DNA from: Bacteroidota bacterium | GTDB lineage: Bacteria; Bacteroidota; Bacteroidia; Chitinophagales; JADIYW01 | Direction: 5' to 3' | DNA: 58,610 bases | NCBI GenBank assembly: GCA_028288625.1 | Contig: JAQBNI010000110.1 | Span: forward strand, 1 to 58,610 | Shown: in pieces, positions 45,550 through 53,738 of the stretch | Layout of the letters: each line of letters begins with the position of its first letter | Numbering within the stretch: the stretch's first letter is position 1 | Translations under genes and position numbers: made by a program | The notes under the pieces: generated by a model | Database searches by the model: none | What the model was told of the DNA's origin: nothing | Seen by the model: only the letters and a program-made list of their open reading frames with translations

Positions 45550-46428
45550 ATGAAAAGATATTTGATTTGCGTTCCTTTTATTTTATTGTTGACGAGCGGC
45601 TGCAAAAAATCAACTAACAGTATAAAGCAGGGAACATTCACAGTAATGACCTATAATATTGCCGGATTACCCGAGCCGGCTTCAGGTTCTCATCCCGCTA
45701 CCAATACATCCTTAATAAGCAAACGACTGAATGACTATGACATAGTAAATGTTCAGGAAGACTTTTTCTACGACAGCCTTTTATTGAAATATGATCATCA
45801 TCCTTATCGTGGAAAATATACAAGGGCGAGAAGTTTTGGTGATGGCTTAAATTTTTTATCAAAATTTCTTGTCCTGAATTTTATGCGAACAGAATGGGAA
45901 GATTGTCATGGCACGGATTGCTATACGCCTAAAGGTTTTACTTATTCACGGGTGAAACTTGCAGAAGGCGCTTACATAGATCTCTACAACTTACACTGCA
46001 ATGCAGGCGGCGATGCGCCCGATTATGCGGCTCGCAGAAATAATGTTTTGCAGTTGTGCAAGTACATTGAATTTCGTTCCAAAGGAAATGCAGTGATCAT
46101 TATGGGCGACACAAATACAGATTACACGTATTCGCAGGAAAATACGAGGGAGATCCTGAGCCACGGATTTACAGACGTATGGATCGAACTGGTAAGACAT
46201 GGAATATTACCGGTTCAAAATGATATACGGATTGGCTGTGGCGTGCACGCGATCAATGAAACGGATTGCGAGGAAGTAGATAAAATATTTTACAGGAGCA
46301 ACGATGTTGTAAAATTAACTGCACTGGAATATTCAATACCGGGTGGAGATTTTTTAGATGCTCACGGCGAATGGCTTTCCGATCATCGTCCTGTTTCAGC
46401 TAAATTTCAGTTTGATGTGCTGAAATAA
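45550..46428 (+). CDS. Endonuclease/exonuclease/phosphatase-family lipoprotein, copy 3
   Basis: 292 residues. Lipobox LTSGC, then KKSTN. YNIAGLPEPASGSHP, NVQEDFFYD, MGDTNTDYT and SDHRPVSAKF keep the catalytic pattern, but the His motif is NLHCNAG instead of DVHC. A 107-bp gap separates it from copy 2, so it may have its own promoter. It matches copy 1 in the CYTPKGFTYSRVKLAE segment and copy 2 in the C-terminal part. Confidence 0.8.
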   Translation: MKRYLICVPFILLLTSGCKKSTNSIKQGTFTVMTYNIAGLPEPASGSHPATNTSLISKRLNDYDIVNVQEDFFYDSLLLKYDHHPYRGKYTRARSFGDGLNFLSKFLVLNFMRTEWEDCHGTDCYTPKGFTYSRVKLAEGAYIDLYNLHCNAGGDAPDYAARRNNVLQLCKYIEFRSKGNAVIIMGDTNTDYTYSQENTREILSHGFTDVWIELVRHGILPVQNDIRIGCGVHAINETDCEEVDKIFYRSNDVVKLTALEYSIPGGDFLDAHGEWLSDHRPVSAKFQFDVLK

Positions 46429-46452
46429 AAGTTGGCTATTAATAAGATTTTA

Positions 46453-46487
46453 GTTGACAATAATCTGTGAACTGTGATCGGTTAACC
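46453..46487 (-). repeat. Degenerate heptad array (family D-like) at the end of the murU-like gene
   Basis: Five units in 7-nt register: GTTGACA, a divergent unit, GTGAACT, GTGATCG, GTTAACC. It resembles the reverse complement of family D. It overlaps the stop codon at 46482. Confidence 0.55.
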
Positions 46488-47216
46488 CTTCCTCATGCTT
46501 CCAATGATCTCATTTGCTTTTGCAAGATCTGCTTCGGAGCCTATGTCGATCCAGATATCGCTGTCGTGGTGATATGCTTTGATGATATTTTCTTTGCAGA
46601 GATCGAGGTACCAGTCGACCATTGAAAAAGCACCGTTAAATTTATTGTTCTTAAATATCTCAGGTGAAATGATATGATAACCGCTGAACGCCAGCTGGTG
46701 CGTTCTTCCGGCAGGCTTGCGCGGCAACTTTACCTCATCCAATTTCGTATTTTTCCAACCACATAAAATATCGTCGTTATCAAATAATAAATAGCGTGAA
46801 GAATTCCTGTTACGCACGGCAAGTGTTGCCAGTGAATTATTTTTCAAATGTGTTTGGTAAAATTTTTGGAGATCTATATTTGTAAAAACATCTGCATTGC
46901 AAACCAGGAACGGCTTTCCATCATCAAAAAAATATTTTGCTTTCCACAAACCTCCACCTGTTTCCAGGATCTCATGCGATTCATCAGAAATTTCAATTCG
47001 CATCCCAAAATAATTTTGCTGTTTTAAAAATGCTTTTATCTGATCTCCGAGATAATGTATGTTAATGATCAATTCATCGAATCCGTAATACTTTAATTGT
47101 TCTATCACAATCTGCAGGATGGGCTTTCCACCCAATGGAATCAGGGCTTTCGGACAATTGTTGGTCAGCGGTCGAAGCCGTGTACCAATCCCTGCTGCAA
47201 AGATCATTGCCTTCAT
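46482..47216 (-). CDS. MurU-like sugar-1-phosphate nucleotidyltransferase
   Basis: 244 residues. The nucleotide-binding start FAAGIGTRLRPLT, then CPKALIPLGGKPIL, and the metal aspartate in VCNADVFTN mark the NTP-transferase family. Next to an AmgK-like kinase, the best assignment is MurNAc-1-phosphate uridylyltransferase (MurU) or a GlcNAc-1-phosphate version, which recycles cell-wall sugars to UDP-sugar. A mannose-1-phosphate guanylyltransferase is the alternative. An octad array occupies its leader. Confidence 0.8.
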   Translation of the reverse strand: MKAMIFAAGIGTRLRPLTNNCPKALIPLGGKPILQIVIEQLKYYGFDELIINIHYLGDQIKAFLKQQNYFGMRIEISDESHEILETGGGLWKAKYFFDDGKPFLVCNADVFTNIDLQKFYQTHLKNNSLATLAVRNRNSSRYLLFDNDDILCGWKNTKLDEVKLPRKPAGRTHQLAFSGYHIISPEIFKNNKFNGAFSMVDWYLDLCKENIIKAYHHDSDIWIDIGSEADLAKANEIIGSMRKG

Positions 47217-47221
47217 GCGTC

Positions 47222-47253
47222 AATTATTGAATTAGAGAATTGTAAAATTATGA
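47222..47253 (-). repeat. Octad array (AATT every 8 nt) ahead of the murU-like gene
   Basis: AATT recurs at 47222, 47230, 47238 and 47246 exactly (plus-strand units AATTATTG, AATTAGAG and so on). It starts 6 bp before the ATG of the murU-like gene and reaches the stop of the HEPN-like gene. Confidence 0.7.
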
Positions 47254-47254
47254 T

Positions 47255-47839
47255 CTAGTTTACTAATACTGAATCTAATTTTTTAAAGAAAATAACAATG
47301 TCTTCTAATAAGCAATCTAAAAATTCTTTGTTAATTTTTATTTGCCGAAATAAACCATAATCATTATAATCTAAATTAATAATGTTTGTTTTAATTTTAT
47401 CAAACTCATTCTTTTCAATGTCACCATCTGCATGCACAATCTTATTTCGAATCTCAGAATAAAACATTATTTTATTTAGTTCAACATTTAATGGTTCCAT
47501 TCTGATTTTATGCACCTTCTCAATATATAGTTTCGCTCTTAAAATACCTCTTCCTCTTAAATCCTTTATGTCAACATCATATTTATTTTCGTGTTTTATA
47601 CTATTGCACATTTCGTTTAAATTATGTTCAACAAATGACATAATAGAAATAAAGGTAGATCGGTAAAATAATCTTGTATATTCCCAACGTAAACTTTGAA
47701 ACTCATCAGAATCTACTCCGTATATATCAGCTGCAACTTTATACTTCTGTTCAATAAACTTATTGAGATCACTTAAATAATCTTTGAATGTCTCTATCTC
47801 AAACTCAAATAAAAAACTTAAGTAATTAGTTGTTTGCAT
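47255..47839 (-). CDS. HEPN-like protein inserted between kinase and nucleotidyltransferase genes
   Basis: 194 residues, mostly helical. The RNKIVH motif (Arg131 to His136) fits the HEPN R-x4-H active site, and SIMSFVEHNLNEMC (about 66-78) resembles the preceding HEPN helix. HEPN proteins with this motif are often metal-independent RNases in defence or stress systems, though some are only binding proteins. Base composition is visibly more AT-rich than both neighbours. Its ATG lies 3 bp after the kinase stop and its stop 38 bp before the next gene, so it shares their transcript. No specific HEPN subfamily can be named. Confidence 0.55.
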   Translation of the reverse strand: MQTTNYLSFLFEFEIETFKDYLSDLNKFIEQKYKVAADIYGVDSDEFQSLRWEYTRLFYRSTFISIMSFVEHNLNEMCNSIKHENKYDVDIKDLRGRGILRAKLYIEKVHKIRMEPLNVELNKIMFYSEIRNKIVHADGDIEKNEFDKIKTNIINLDYNDYGLFRQIKINKEFLDCLLEDIVIFFKKLDSVLVN

Positions 47840-47842
47840 ATT

Positions 47843-49315
47843 TCAAATTATTTTCCCTTGTAATTCGCGTTCAATATGTCGAAGTTGTACCGGTATGCGA
47901 TATTTTTCAGTGATATATTTTGCAGTCTGTTCCGCGCAATAAACGCTCCTGTGCTGTCCGCCCGTACAACCGAAATTGATTTGCAAGTGTTCAAAATCAC
48001 GCTGCAGATAATCCTGTATATTAATATCGATCACCTTATAAACGCTTTCTAAAAATTCCTTCACCTTGCTGCGCGCTTCCAGGAACTCGATCACAGACGC
48101 ATCCTTTCCTGTAAACTCTTTATACGGGTCATACCTTCCCGGGTTGTGCAATCCGCGACAGTCAAAAACAAAACCGCCGCCGTTGCCATGTGTATCTTCA
48201 GGAATACTTCTCCTGTAAGAAAAACTATTGACTTCAACTTTTAATTTTTTATCCGCATTATTATTCCAAACTTGCGTTGCAGTTTCTTTCTCGTCCAACT
48301 TTTCAGCTTCTGCAATATTCAGGAAGTCTGCCTGGCACAGTTGGTGCAGTACATTATATAATTCCGGTAGCTCAATCTTTAAATTTACATTTGCGAGGAA
48401 CCACCGGATATTTTCTATCGCAGGAAGTATACTTTCTATAAAGTGTGTGCGTTTTTCTATCAACCCGCGAAAACCATATGCGCCGAGTACCTGCAGCATC
48501 CTGATCAGCACAAATGCATAATAGCGGTCTTTAAAATCCTGCTTGTCTATCTCAATTAACGATTCAACTTTTTCCGTATAAAAATCAAAAAGCTGGTCGC
48601 GCAATGCATAAGGAATTTTTGCGCCTGCCTGCCACAACAACGAAGCGGCGTCATATTGCAACGGACCTTTTCTTCCCCCCTGGTAATCGATAAAAAATAT
48701 TTTTTCGTCGTGTATCATCACATTCCTCGACTGGCAATCACGGTACATGAAGTATAGATTTTTTTCCTGGAGGAGATAATCACACAACCAATGAAAATCT
48801 TTATTCAGTTTTACTTCGCTGAATTGCGCTCTTGCTATTCGTGCGAAATAATATTTGAAGCTATTCAGATCCCAGAACATGGAACTCCTGTTGAACTTGG
48901 AGATCGGGTAGCAAGAAGCAAAATCAAAATTCTCCGCTCCTTTTATCTGCAGGAATGCGAGTTGATGAAGCACTTCCCGGAGATACAATTTCACTTCATC
49001 CGAAATTCCATGCGTCTTAATTAACGAATACAAAGAAACATCTCCGAGATCCTGCTGCAGATAATATTGCTTGTCGTTGCTTACTGCATAGATCTGCGGG
49101 ACTGCGATTTCTTTCTGGTGAAAATGGCGTGTGTGATGAATGAAGGTTTCATTTTCCTTCGTGTCCTTGCCATAAGTACCGATAGCTGAATTTGCAGCAC
49201 TGTGTAAACGGTAATAGATGCGGTCGGAACCCGATTGCGGCAATTTCAATATACTCTGACAATCTTCTTTAAAATATTGCTGAAATAATTGTTGTAGCGC
49301 TTCATCGTGTTGCAT
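47843..49315 (-). CDS. AmgK-like sugar kinase fused to a RapZ C-terminal domain
   Basis: 490 residues in two parts. Residues 1-340 are an aminoglycoside phosphotransferase-fold kinase: the catalytic loop YRDCQSRNVM (Asp193, Asn198) and IDYQGGRKGPLQYD (metal Asp210) match AmgK, which phosphorylates the anomeric position of MurNAc or GlcNAc; the usual His before Arg-Asp is Tyr here. Residues about 355-485 are the RapZ C-terminal domain (FDCRGLHNPGRYD, GCTGGQHRSVYCAEQ), which in enterobacteria senses glucosamine-6-phosphate. The RapZ P-loop half is absent. The murU-like gene downstream supports cell-wall sugar recycling. Confidence 0.82.
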   Translation of the reverse strand: MQHDEALQQLFQQYFKEDCQSILKLPQSGSDRIYYRLHSAANSAIGTYGKDTKENETFIHHTRHFHQKEIAVPQIYAVSNDKQYYLQQDLGDVSLYSLIKTHGISDEVKLYLREVLHQLAFLQIKGAENFDFASCYPISKFNRSSMFWDLNSFKYYFARIARAQFSEVKLNKDFHWLCDYLLQEKNLYFMYRDCQSRNVMIHDEKIFFIDYQGGRKGPLQYDAASLLWQAGAKIPYALRDQLFDFYTEKVESLIEIDKQDFKDRYYAFVLIRMLQVLGAYGFRGLIEKRTHFIESILPAIENIRWFLANVNLKIELPELYNVLHQLCQADFLNIAEAEKLDEKETATQVWNNNADKKLKVEVNSFSYRRSIPEDTHGNGGGFVFDCRGLHNPGRYDPYKEFTGKDASVIEFLEARSKVKEFLESVYKVIDINIQDYLQRDFEHLQINFGCTGGQHRSVYCAEQTAKYITEKYRIPVQLRHIERELQGKII

Positions 49316-49342
49316 GTTGTAAAGATAATTTTTTGTACAAAC

Positions 49343-50350
49343 CTATACTGATTTTATATTAACCAAAATTTTACCGAATTGCTCACTGTTCTTCATCCGG
49401 TCGAATGCCGCAACTGCATCTTTAAAATCAAATACTTTATCTATGATCGGCTCGATCTTGTGTTCATTACAAAAATCCAGCATCTTAAAAAAATCTTTGT
49501 CGCTGCCCATCGTACTTCCCAGCAATTGCAGGTGGTTCCAGAAGATCTGGCGCATATTCAACCCGGATGGCAAGCCTTTAGTAGCTCCGTAAAAAACAAA
49601 TTTGCCTGCAGGTTTTAATGCAGCGATCAGCTCGTTCATTCCATCGCCGCATGCAGAATCGATCACGATATCAAAACCGCCGACAGATTTTGCTAAATTT
49701 TTTACCGCATCTTTTTCCGTATAATTCGCGCCGTCTTTCGCACCAAGGTTTTTGCAAAATTCAATTACTTTTTCCTTGCTGGAAGTCACATACGTATTTG
49801 CGCCCACAGCTTTTGCAAACAGAAATGCAAATTGCGCCACGCCGCCGCCAACGCCGGAGATCAATACATTCATACCCGATTGTACTTTCCCTTTGTTGAA
49901 CAATGCATTGTATGCAGTTAAGCCTCCAAGCGGAAATGCAGCAGCCTGCTCCATAGAAAGGTATGCCGGTTTTTGATGCAGCCTGTCGACATTCACCACA
50001 ACATACTCCGCCAGCGTTCCGTGTGACGGCATTCCTAATATTTGTGAATCCTTTGATTGAAAACGTTCGTCGTTTCCCCAGTTAATATTGGGATTGATGA
50101 TGACTTCCTTTCCAATCCAGCTTTTATCTCCGTCATTTCCAACTTTCTCTACAACGCCGGAACCATCTGAACCCAGGATAGCAGGCAGCTGAATTTTAGC
50201 ATACTGCCCGTCACGTATCCATTGATCGCGATGGTTGAGCGCAGCATAACTGATCTTCACAAACGCCTGTTGCCCCGAAGGAACCGGCGTATCCACCTCT
50301 TCTATCTGAAACGCATCCCCGCGTAGTACTAAAGCCTTCATTTTTTTCAT
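49343..50350 (-). CDS. Zinc-type/quinone-type MDR alcohol dehydrogenase-like oxidoreductase
   Basis: 335 residues; the ATG at 50341 is an equally good start. The GroES-like half has NHRDQWIRDGQYA and LGSDGSGVVEKVG; the Rossmann half has NVLISGVGGGVAQFAFLFAKA (AxxGxG-type, quoted in part). The four structural zinc cysteines are not present, so a quinone oxidoreductase/enoyl reductase-like NADPH enzyme is more likely than a true alcohol dehydrogenase. It is divergent from the tetR gene across a palindromic operator, so it may belong to the same regulon. Confidence 0.8.
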   Translation of the reverse strand: MKKMKALVLRGDAFQIEEVDTPVPSGQQAFVKISYAALNHRDQWIRDGQYAKIQLPAILGSDGSGVVEKVGNDGDKSWIGKEVIINPNINWGNDERFQSKDSQILGMPSHGTLAEYVVVNVDRLHQKPAYLSMEQAAAFPLGGLTAYNALFNKGKVQSGMNVLISGVGGGVAQFAFLFAKAVGANTYVTSSKEKVIEFCKNLGAKDGANYTEKDAVKNLAKSVGGFDIVIDSACGDGMNELIAALKPAGKFVFYGATKGLPSGLNMRQIFWNHLQLLGSTMGSDKDFFKMLDFCNEHKIEPIIDKVFDFKDAVAAFDRMKNSEQFGKILVNIKSV

Positions 50351-50391
50351 AAAGCTAAGAATTTGCTTAATATTAAATTTATGGTAAGTTG

Positions 50392-50423
50392 ATGGAAACT
50401 TTCAAACCTTTTTGAGTTTCCAT
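50392..50423. promoter_or_regulatory. Palindromic operator between the MDR and tetR genes
   Basis: Arms ATGGAAACT (50392-50400) and AGTTTCCAT (50415-50423) are exact inverted repeats with a 14-nt spacer. The right arm overlaps the promoter of the tetR gene. It is the natural binding site for the TetR-family protein encoded at 50453. Confidence 0.65.
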
Positions 50424-50444
50424 AGTTTTTTATTGCTAAATTTG
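50411..50444 (+). promoter_or_regulatory. Promoter of the tetR-efflux operon
   Basis: -33 TTTG at 50411-50414 and -7 TAAATTTG at 50437-50444, 22 bp apart (a little long), 9 bp before the ATG. Overlap with the operator's right arm predicts repression. Confidence 0.5.
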
Positions 50445-50452
50445 CAGTCCTC

Positions 50453-51091
50453 ATGGTCGCAACACCCGAAAATATCAGCCAGCCGCAACATACTATTTCT
50501 TCAAAGATATTTGAAAAAGCACGTCGCCTGTTCAATACCATCGGCATCCGCAACACCACAATGGATGATCTTGCAAAAGAACTGGGCATTTCAAAGAAAA
50601 CATTATACAGGGAAATTGAAAACAAAGCAGACCTTGTAAAATTTTGTGTGGAGTATGATCTTGCAGAAACAGAAAAGAAGATAAAATCAATTTCTACTAC
50701 CTGTGAAAATGCGATCGAAGAATTATTGCTGATTGGTGAACTGATCAGCGAAGACCTTCAGTTGTATCATCCTTCTTTATTGCGCGACATTACAAAATTT
50801 TATCCTGAAAGCCGTGCGCTGATTGAAAACCACAAAGAAACTTTCGCGCAAAAAAACATTACCGATAATTTAAAGAAAGGCATTAAGCAGGGTCTTTACC
50901 GCAAGGATATCAATATAGAGTTAACAACAATTTTTCAATTGCATTTATGCCTGCTTCCTTTGGAAATATCAGGAACAAAATACAATACTACAGAAGTATA
51001 TAAAGAAGTGTTGAAATATAATTTATATGCTATTGCAACCCCTAAAGGAATAGAGCATCTGCATCAATTAATTAAAAGAATAAGATTTTAA
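50453..51091 (+). CDS. TetR/AcrR-family transcriptional regulator
   Basis: 212 residues. The N-terminal helix-turn-helix is clear: ARRLFNTIGIRNTTMDDLAK then ELGISKKTLYREIENK (about 24-60). The C-terminal ligand-binding helices are unspecific. It is the first gene of the efflux operon, 3 bp ahead of the tolC-like gene, and should repress it and perhaps the divergent MDR gene until an effector binds. Confidence 0.88.
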   Translation: MVATPENISQPQHTISSKIFEKARRLFNTIGIRNTTMDDLAKELGISKKTLYREIENKADLVKFCVEYDLAETEKKIKSISTTCENAIEELLLIGELISEDLQLYHPSLLRDITKFYPESRALIENHKETFAQKNITDNLKKGIKQGLYRKDINIELTTIFQLHLCLLPLEISGTKYNTTEVYKEVLKYNLYAIATPKGIEHLHQLIKRIRF

Positions 51092-51093
51092 GA

Positions 51094-52521
51094 ATGATCA
51101 AATCAATTACGATAATATATTTTCTTCTTTTCGGCGTATCCACTGTTTTTTCTCAGCGAAACGACACGCTGCGTGTTACTTTGGATGAAGCAAAAGCATA
51201 CGCAAAAATCCACTCTAACGATATTAAGCAAAATGCTTACGAAGTAGATCGCGCCCATTTAATTGTTAAGCAAGCAATGGCTTCCTTGTTGCCGCAGGTT
51301 ACCGGTGAAGCTAATTATACTTATTACACTAAAGTGCCTACCAATGCCATTCCCGCAAGTACATTTTCATCAGGAATTGGAGATGCTTTCGGCCCCATAA
51401 CTGACCAAATCATTCAATTAAGACATCAAGCAAATATAACAACACCTTTTAATCCTTCAACCGGTGGTGATGGAGATCTTTTATTTCCTCTTGCACAAAA
51501 AAATGCATTTACTGCAAAGATCACTTTATTGCAAACACTTTTTAACGGCGTTTACCTGATTGGCTTCCAGGGCGCCAAAATGTTTATTGAGTTAACGAAG
51601 GCGGAAAACGATGTAAAAAATGTGGATGTCAGCGACAATGTGATGCGCGCTTATTACGGAACATTGATCGCGCAGGAAAATGTAAAGATCATCTCACAAA
51701 ATATTGCCAACCTTGAAAGACTGTTATACGAAACTACACAGATCTATAAGCAGGGTTTTGCCGAGCAGCTTGACGTTGATCGATTGACTTTATCCTTATC
51801 TACTTTAAGATCGCAAATAGAAGGATTGAAAGCGCAGGCATTATTGGCGGAAACAAATCTGAAATTCCAGATGGGTTATTCAGTGGATAAACACATTATT
51901 TTAAAAGACAGCACAAAAGGGATTGTCGCCAGGCTTGCTCCGTTACTGGATACTTCTTTACCAAGTTTTTCTTCAAGAAAAGAAGTAAGATTAATGAACA
52001 TCAGGGAAGACATCAATAAAATAAAAGTAAAAAAAGAAAAGTATGAATACCTGCCTGTTTTGAATGGATTTGCTGCACTTGGCAGCAGTGGTCAGCGTAA
52101 TAAATTTGCAGAAGTATTTGAAAATAAATGGCAGAACTTTCACTATGTAGGTGTGCAATTACAAGTTACGATCTGGGATAACTTTGCTAAAAAAAGACAA
52201 TGGCAGCAATCAGAAATTGATATCGCAAAAATCAAGCTTGGAAAAGTACAAATGCAGGAAGGATTCAAACTTCAGTATATAAAAGCGAAAACAGATTTCC
52301 AAACCGCTTACCGCGATATGCAGGTACAACAAGACAATGTAGCACTCGCAAAAAAGATATATGATGTCGCGAAGAAAAAATATACGGAAGGCGTTGGCAG
52401 CAGCCTGGAAATGACACAGGCAGAAGTACAATTCTATACTTCCCAGGCGCAATATCTTGGTGCTGTATACAAAGCGTTGATCGCAAAAACAGATATAGAT
52501 AAATCTTTAGGAACAGAATAA
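51094..52521 (+). CDS. TolC-family outer-membrane efflux protein
   Basis: 475 residues with a signal peptide (about 1-20, ending FSQ). Two OEP repeats are visible, with long coiled-coil helices (GFAEQLDVDRLTLSLSTLRS; AKKKYTEGVGSSLEMTQAEV). It should form the trimeric outer-membrane and periplasmic tunnel of the RND pump encoded downstream. Co-transcribed with tetR. Confidence 0.88.
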   Translation: MIKSITIIYFLLFGVSTVFSQRNDTLRVTLDEAKAYAKIHSNDIKQNAYEVDRAHLIVKQAMASLLPQVTGEANYTYYTKVPTNAIPASTFSSGIGDAFGPITDQIIQLRHQANITTPFNPSTGGDGDLLFPLAQKNAFTAKITLLQTLFNGVYLIGFQGAKMFIELTKAENDVKNVDVSDNVMRAYYGTLIAQENVKIISQNIANLERLLYETTQIYKQGFAEQLDVDRLTLSLSTLRSQIEGLKAQALLAETNLKFQMGYSVDKHIILKDSTKGIVARLAPLLDTSLPSFSSRKEVRLMNIREDINKIKVKKEKYEYLPVLNGFAALGSSGQRNKFAEVFENKWQNFHYVGVQLQVTIWDNFAKKRQWQQSEIDIAKIKLGKVQMQEGFKLQYIKAKTDFQTAYRDMQVQQDNVALAKKIYDVAKKKYTEGVGSSLEMTQAEVQFYTSQAQYLGAVYKALIAKTDIDKSLGTE

Positions 52522-52548
52522 ACCAATCAACAGTTTTAATTGAAGACT

Positions 52549-53679
52549 ATGAAAAAAAATAATATACTAAGGACAAGTGCGTTGATCATGTTGTTTTTTA
52601 TTTCTGCATGTAACGGAAGCAAACAGGAACAGGCACAAAAGATCCACGAAAAGATCGATACAAAGAAAAAAGAAATTGCAGATCTTGAAATGCAGCTAAA
52701 GGAACTCAACGGCGGACAAAAGGAAAACATTGACGTTTCTAAATTCATTTCTACTATTCCCGCCACGCGAAGAGATTTTGTGATGTACCTCGAGGCTCCG
52801 GCAAAAGTATATACAAAACAAAATATTTATGTGACCGGTGAGATAGGCGGCGCATTGAAAGCAGTGTATGCAACTGCGGGAATGCAGGCAAGAAAAGGCA
52901 TGCCGCTGGCACAAGTAGATGATGAACTCATCCAGAAAAATATCGCGGAAGTGGAAGGTTACTACCAGCTTGCGAACGATGTGTACACGCGTCAAAAAAA
53001 CTTGTGGGATCAGAAGATCGGCTCGGAGATCCAGTATTTACAGGCAAAGAATAACAAGGAAAGCCTCGAGAAAAAATTATCAACCATCCGCGCGCAATTA
53101 TCCAAAACCACAATTGTTTCTCCCATCGATGGTGTAGTGGATGAAGTGTATGGAAAGTTCGGTCAGCTTACCGGACCAACAACTCCCATCTGCCGTATTG
53201 TAAACTTGTCGCAGATATATATAGAAGCGGAAGTAGCAGAATCATATGTCGGTAAATTTAAAAAAGGCGAAACCATCATCGCGGAATATGCGCCGCTCAA
53301 CTATCATTATGAAGTGCCTATTGCCGCCATCACACAACAGATCGATCCGGCAAATCATACGTTTAAGGTGACGGCAAATATTCCGAACCCGGACGGACAA
53401 TTAAAACCAAATCTTTTGATCAATACAAAACTGGTAGAATACAATTCAAAAAATAAAGTCGTTGTTCCTACAAAATTAGTGCAGGAAGGCATGAGCGGAA
53501 ATTATATCATGACCGTAAATGCAAATGGCGTGGTAGAGAAAAAACAAATCAAAGTGGGAAGATCGTATAATGGTTCTACGGAAGTACAGGAAGGTTTAAA
53601 CGGCGACGAACAGCTGATTGATCTCGGCTATAAAAATGTTGTGGAAGGCGATAAGGTGACAGTTAAAAATCAAATGTGA
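52549..53679 (+). CDS. RND efflux periplasmic adaptor (membrane fusion protein)
   Basis: 376 residues from the ATG at 52549. A lipoprotein signal ends FISAC; a coiled coil (KIDTKKKEIADLEMQLKEL) comes before the lipoyl/barrel-sandwich half (YVTGEIGGALKAVYATAGMQ), the alpha hairpin, then TTIVSPIDGVVDEVYGKFGQ and the beta-barrel domain. It links the inner-membrane pump to TolC. Starts 27 bp after the tolC-like stop. Confidence 0.88.
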   Translation: MKKNNILRTSALIMLFFISACNGSKQEQAQKIHEKIDTKKKEIADLEMQLKELNGGQKENIDVSKFISTIPATRRDFVMYLEAPAKVYTKQNIYVTGEIGGALKAVYATAGMQARKGMPLAQVDDELIQKNIAEVEGYYQLANDVYTRQKNLWDQKIGSEIQYLQAKNNKESLEKKLSTIRAQLSKTTIVSPIDGVVDEVYGKFGQLTGPTTPICRIVNLSQIYIEAEVAESYVGKFKKGETIIAEYAPLNYHYEVPIAAITQQIDPANHTFKVTANIPNPDGQLKPNLLINTKLVEYNSKNKVVVPTKLVQEGMSGNYIMTVNANGVVEKKQIKVGRSYNGSTEVQEGLNGDEQLIDLGYKNVVEGDKVTVKNQM

Positions 53680-53738
53680 TCATCCACAAAATTATTATTA
53701 AAAATCATCTGCAATAATTTCACAGCAAACGGTAATAC

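Noticed and set aside
46482-47839. HEPN gene beside a nucleotidyltransferase gene as a HEPN-MNT toxin-antitoxin pair
   Set aside because: The neighbour is an NTP-transferase-fold sugar nucleotidyltransferase (AAGIGTRLRPLT), not the small MNT-type antitoxin fold, and it is explained by the AmgK-MurU pathway.
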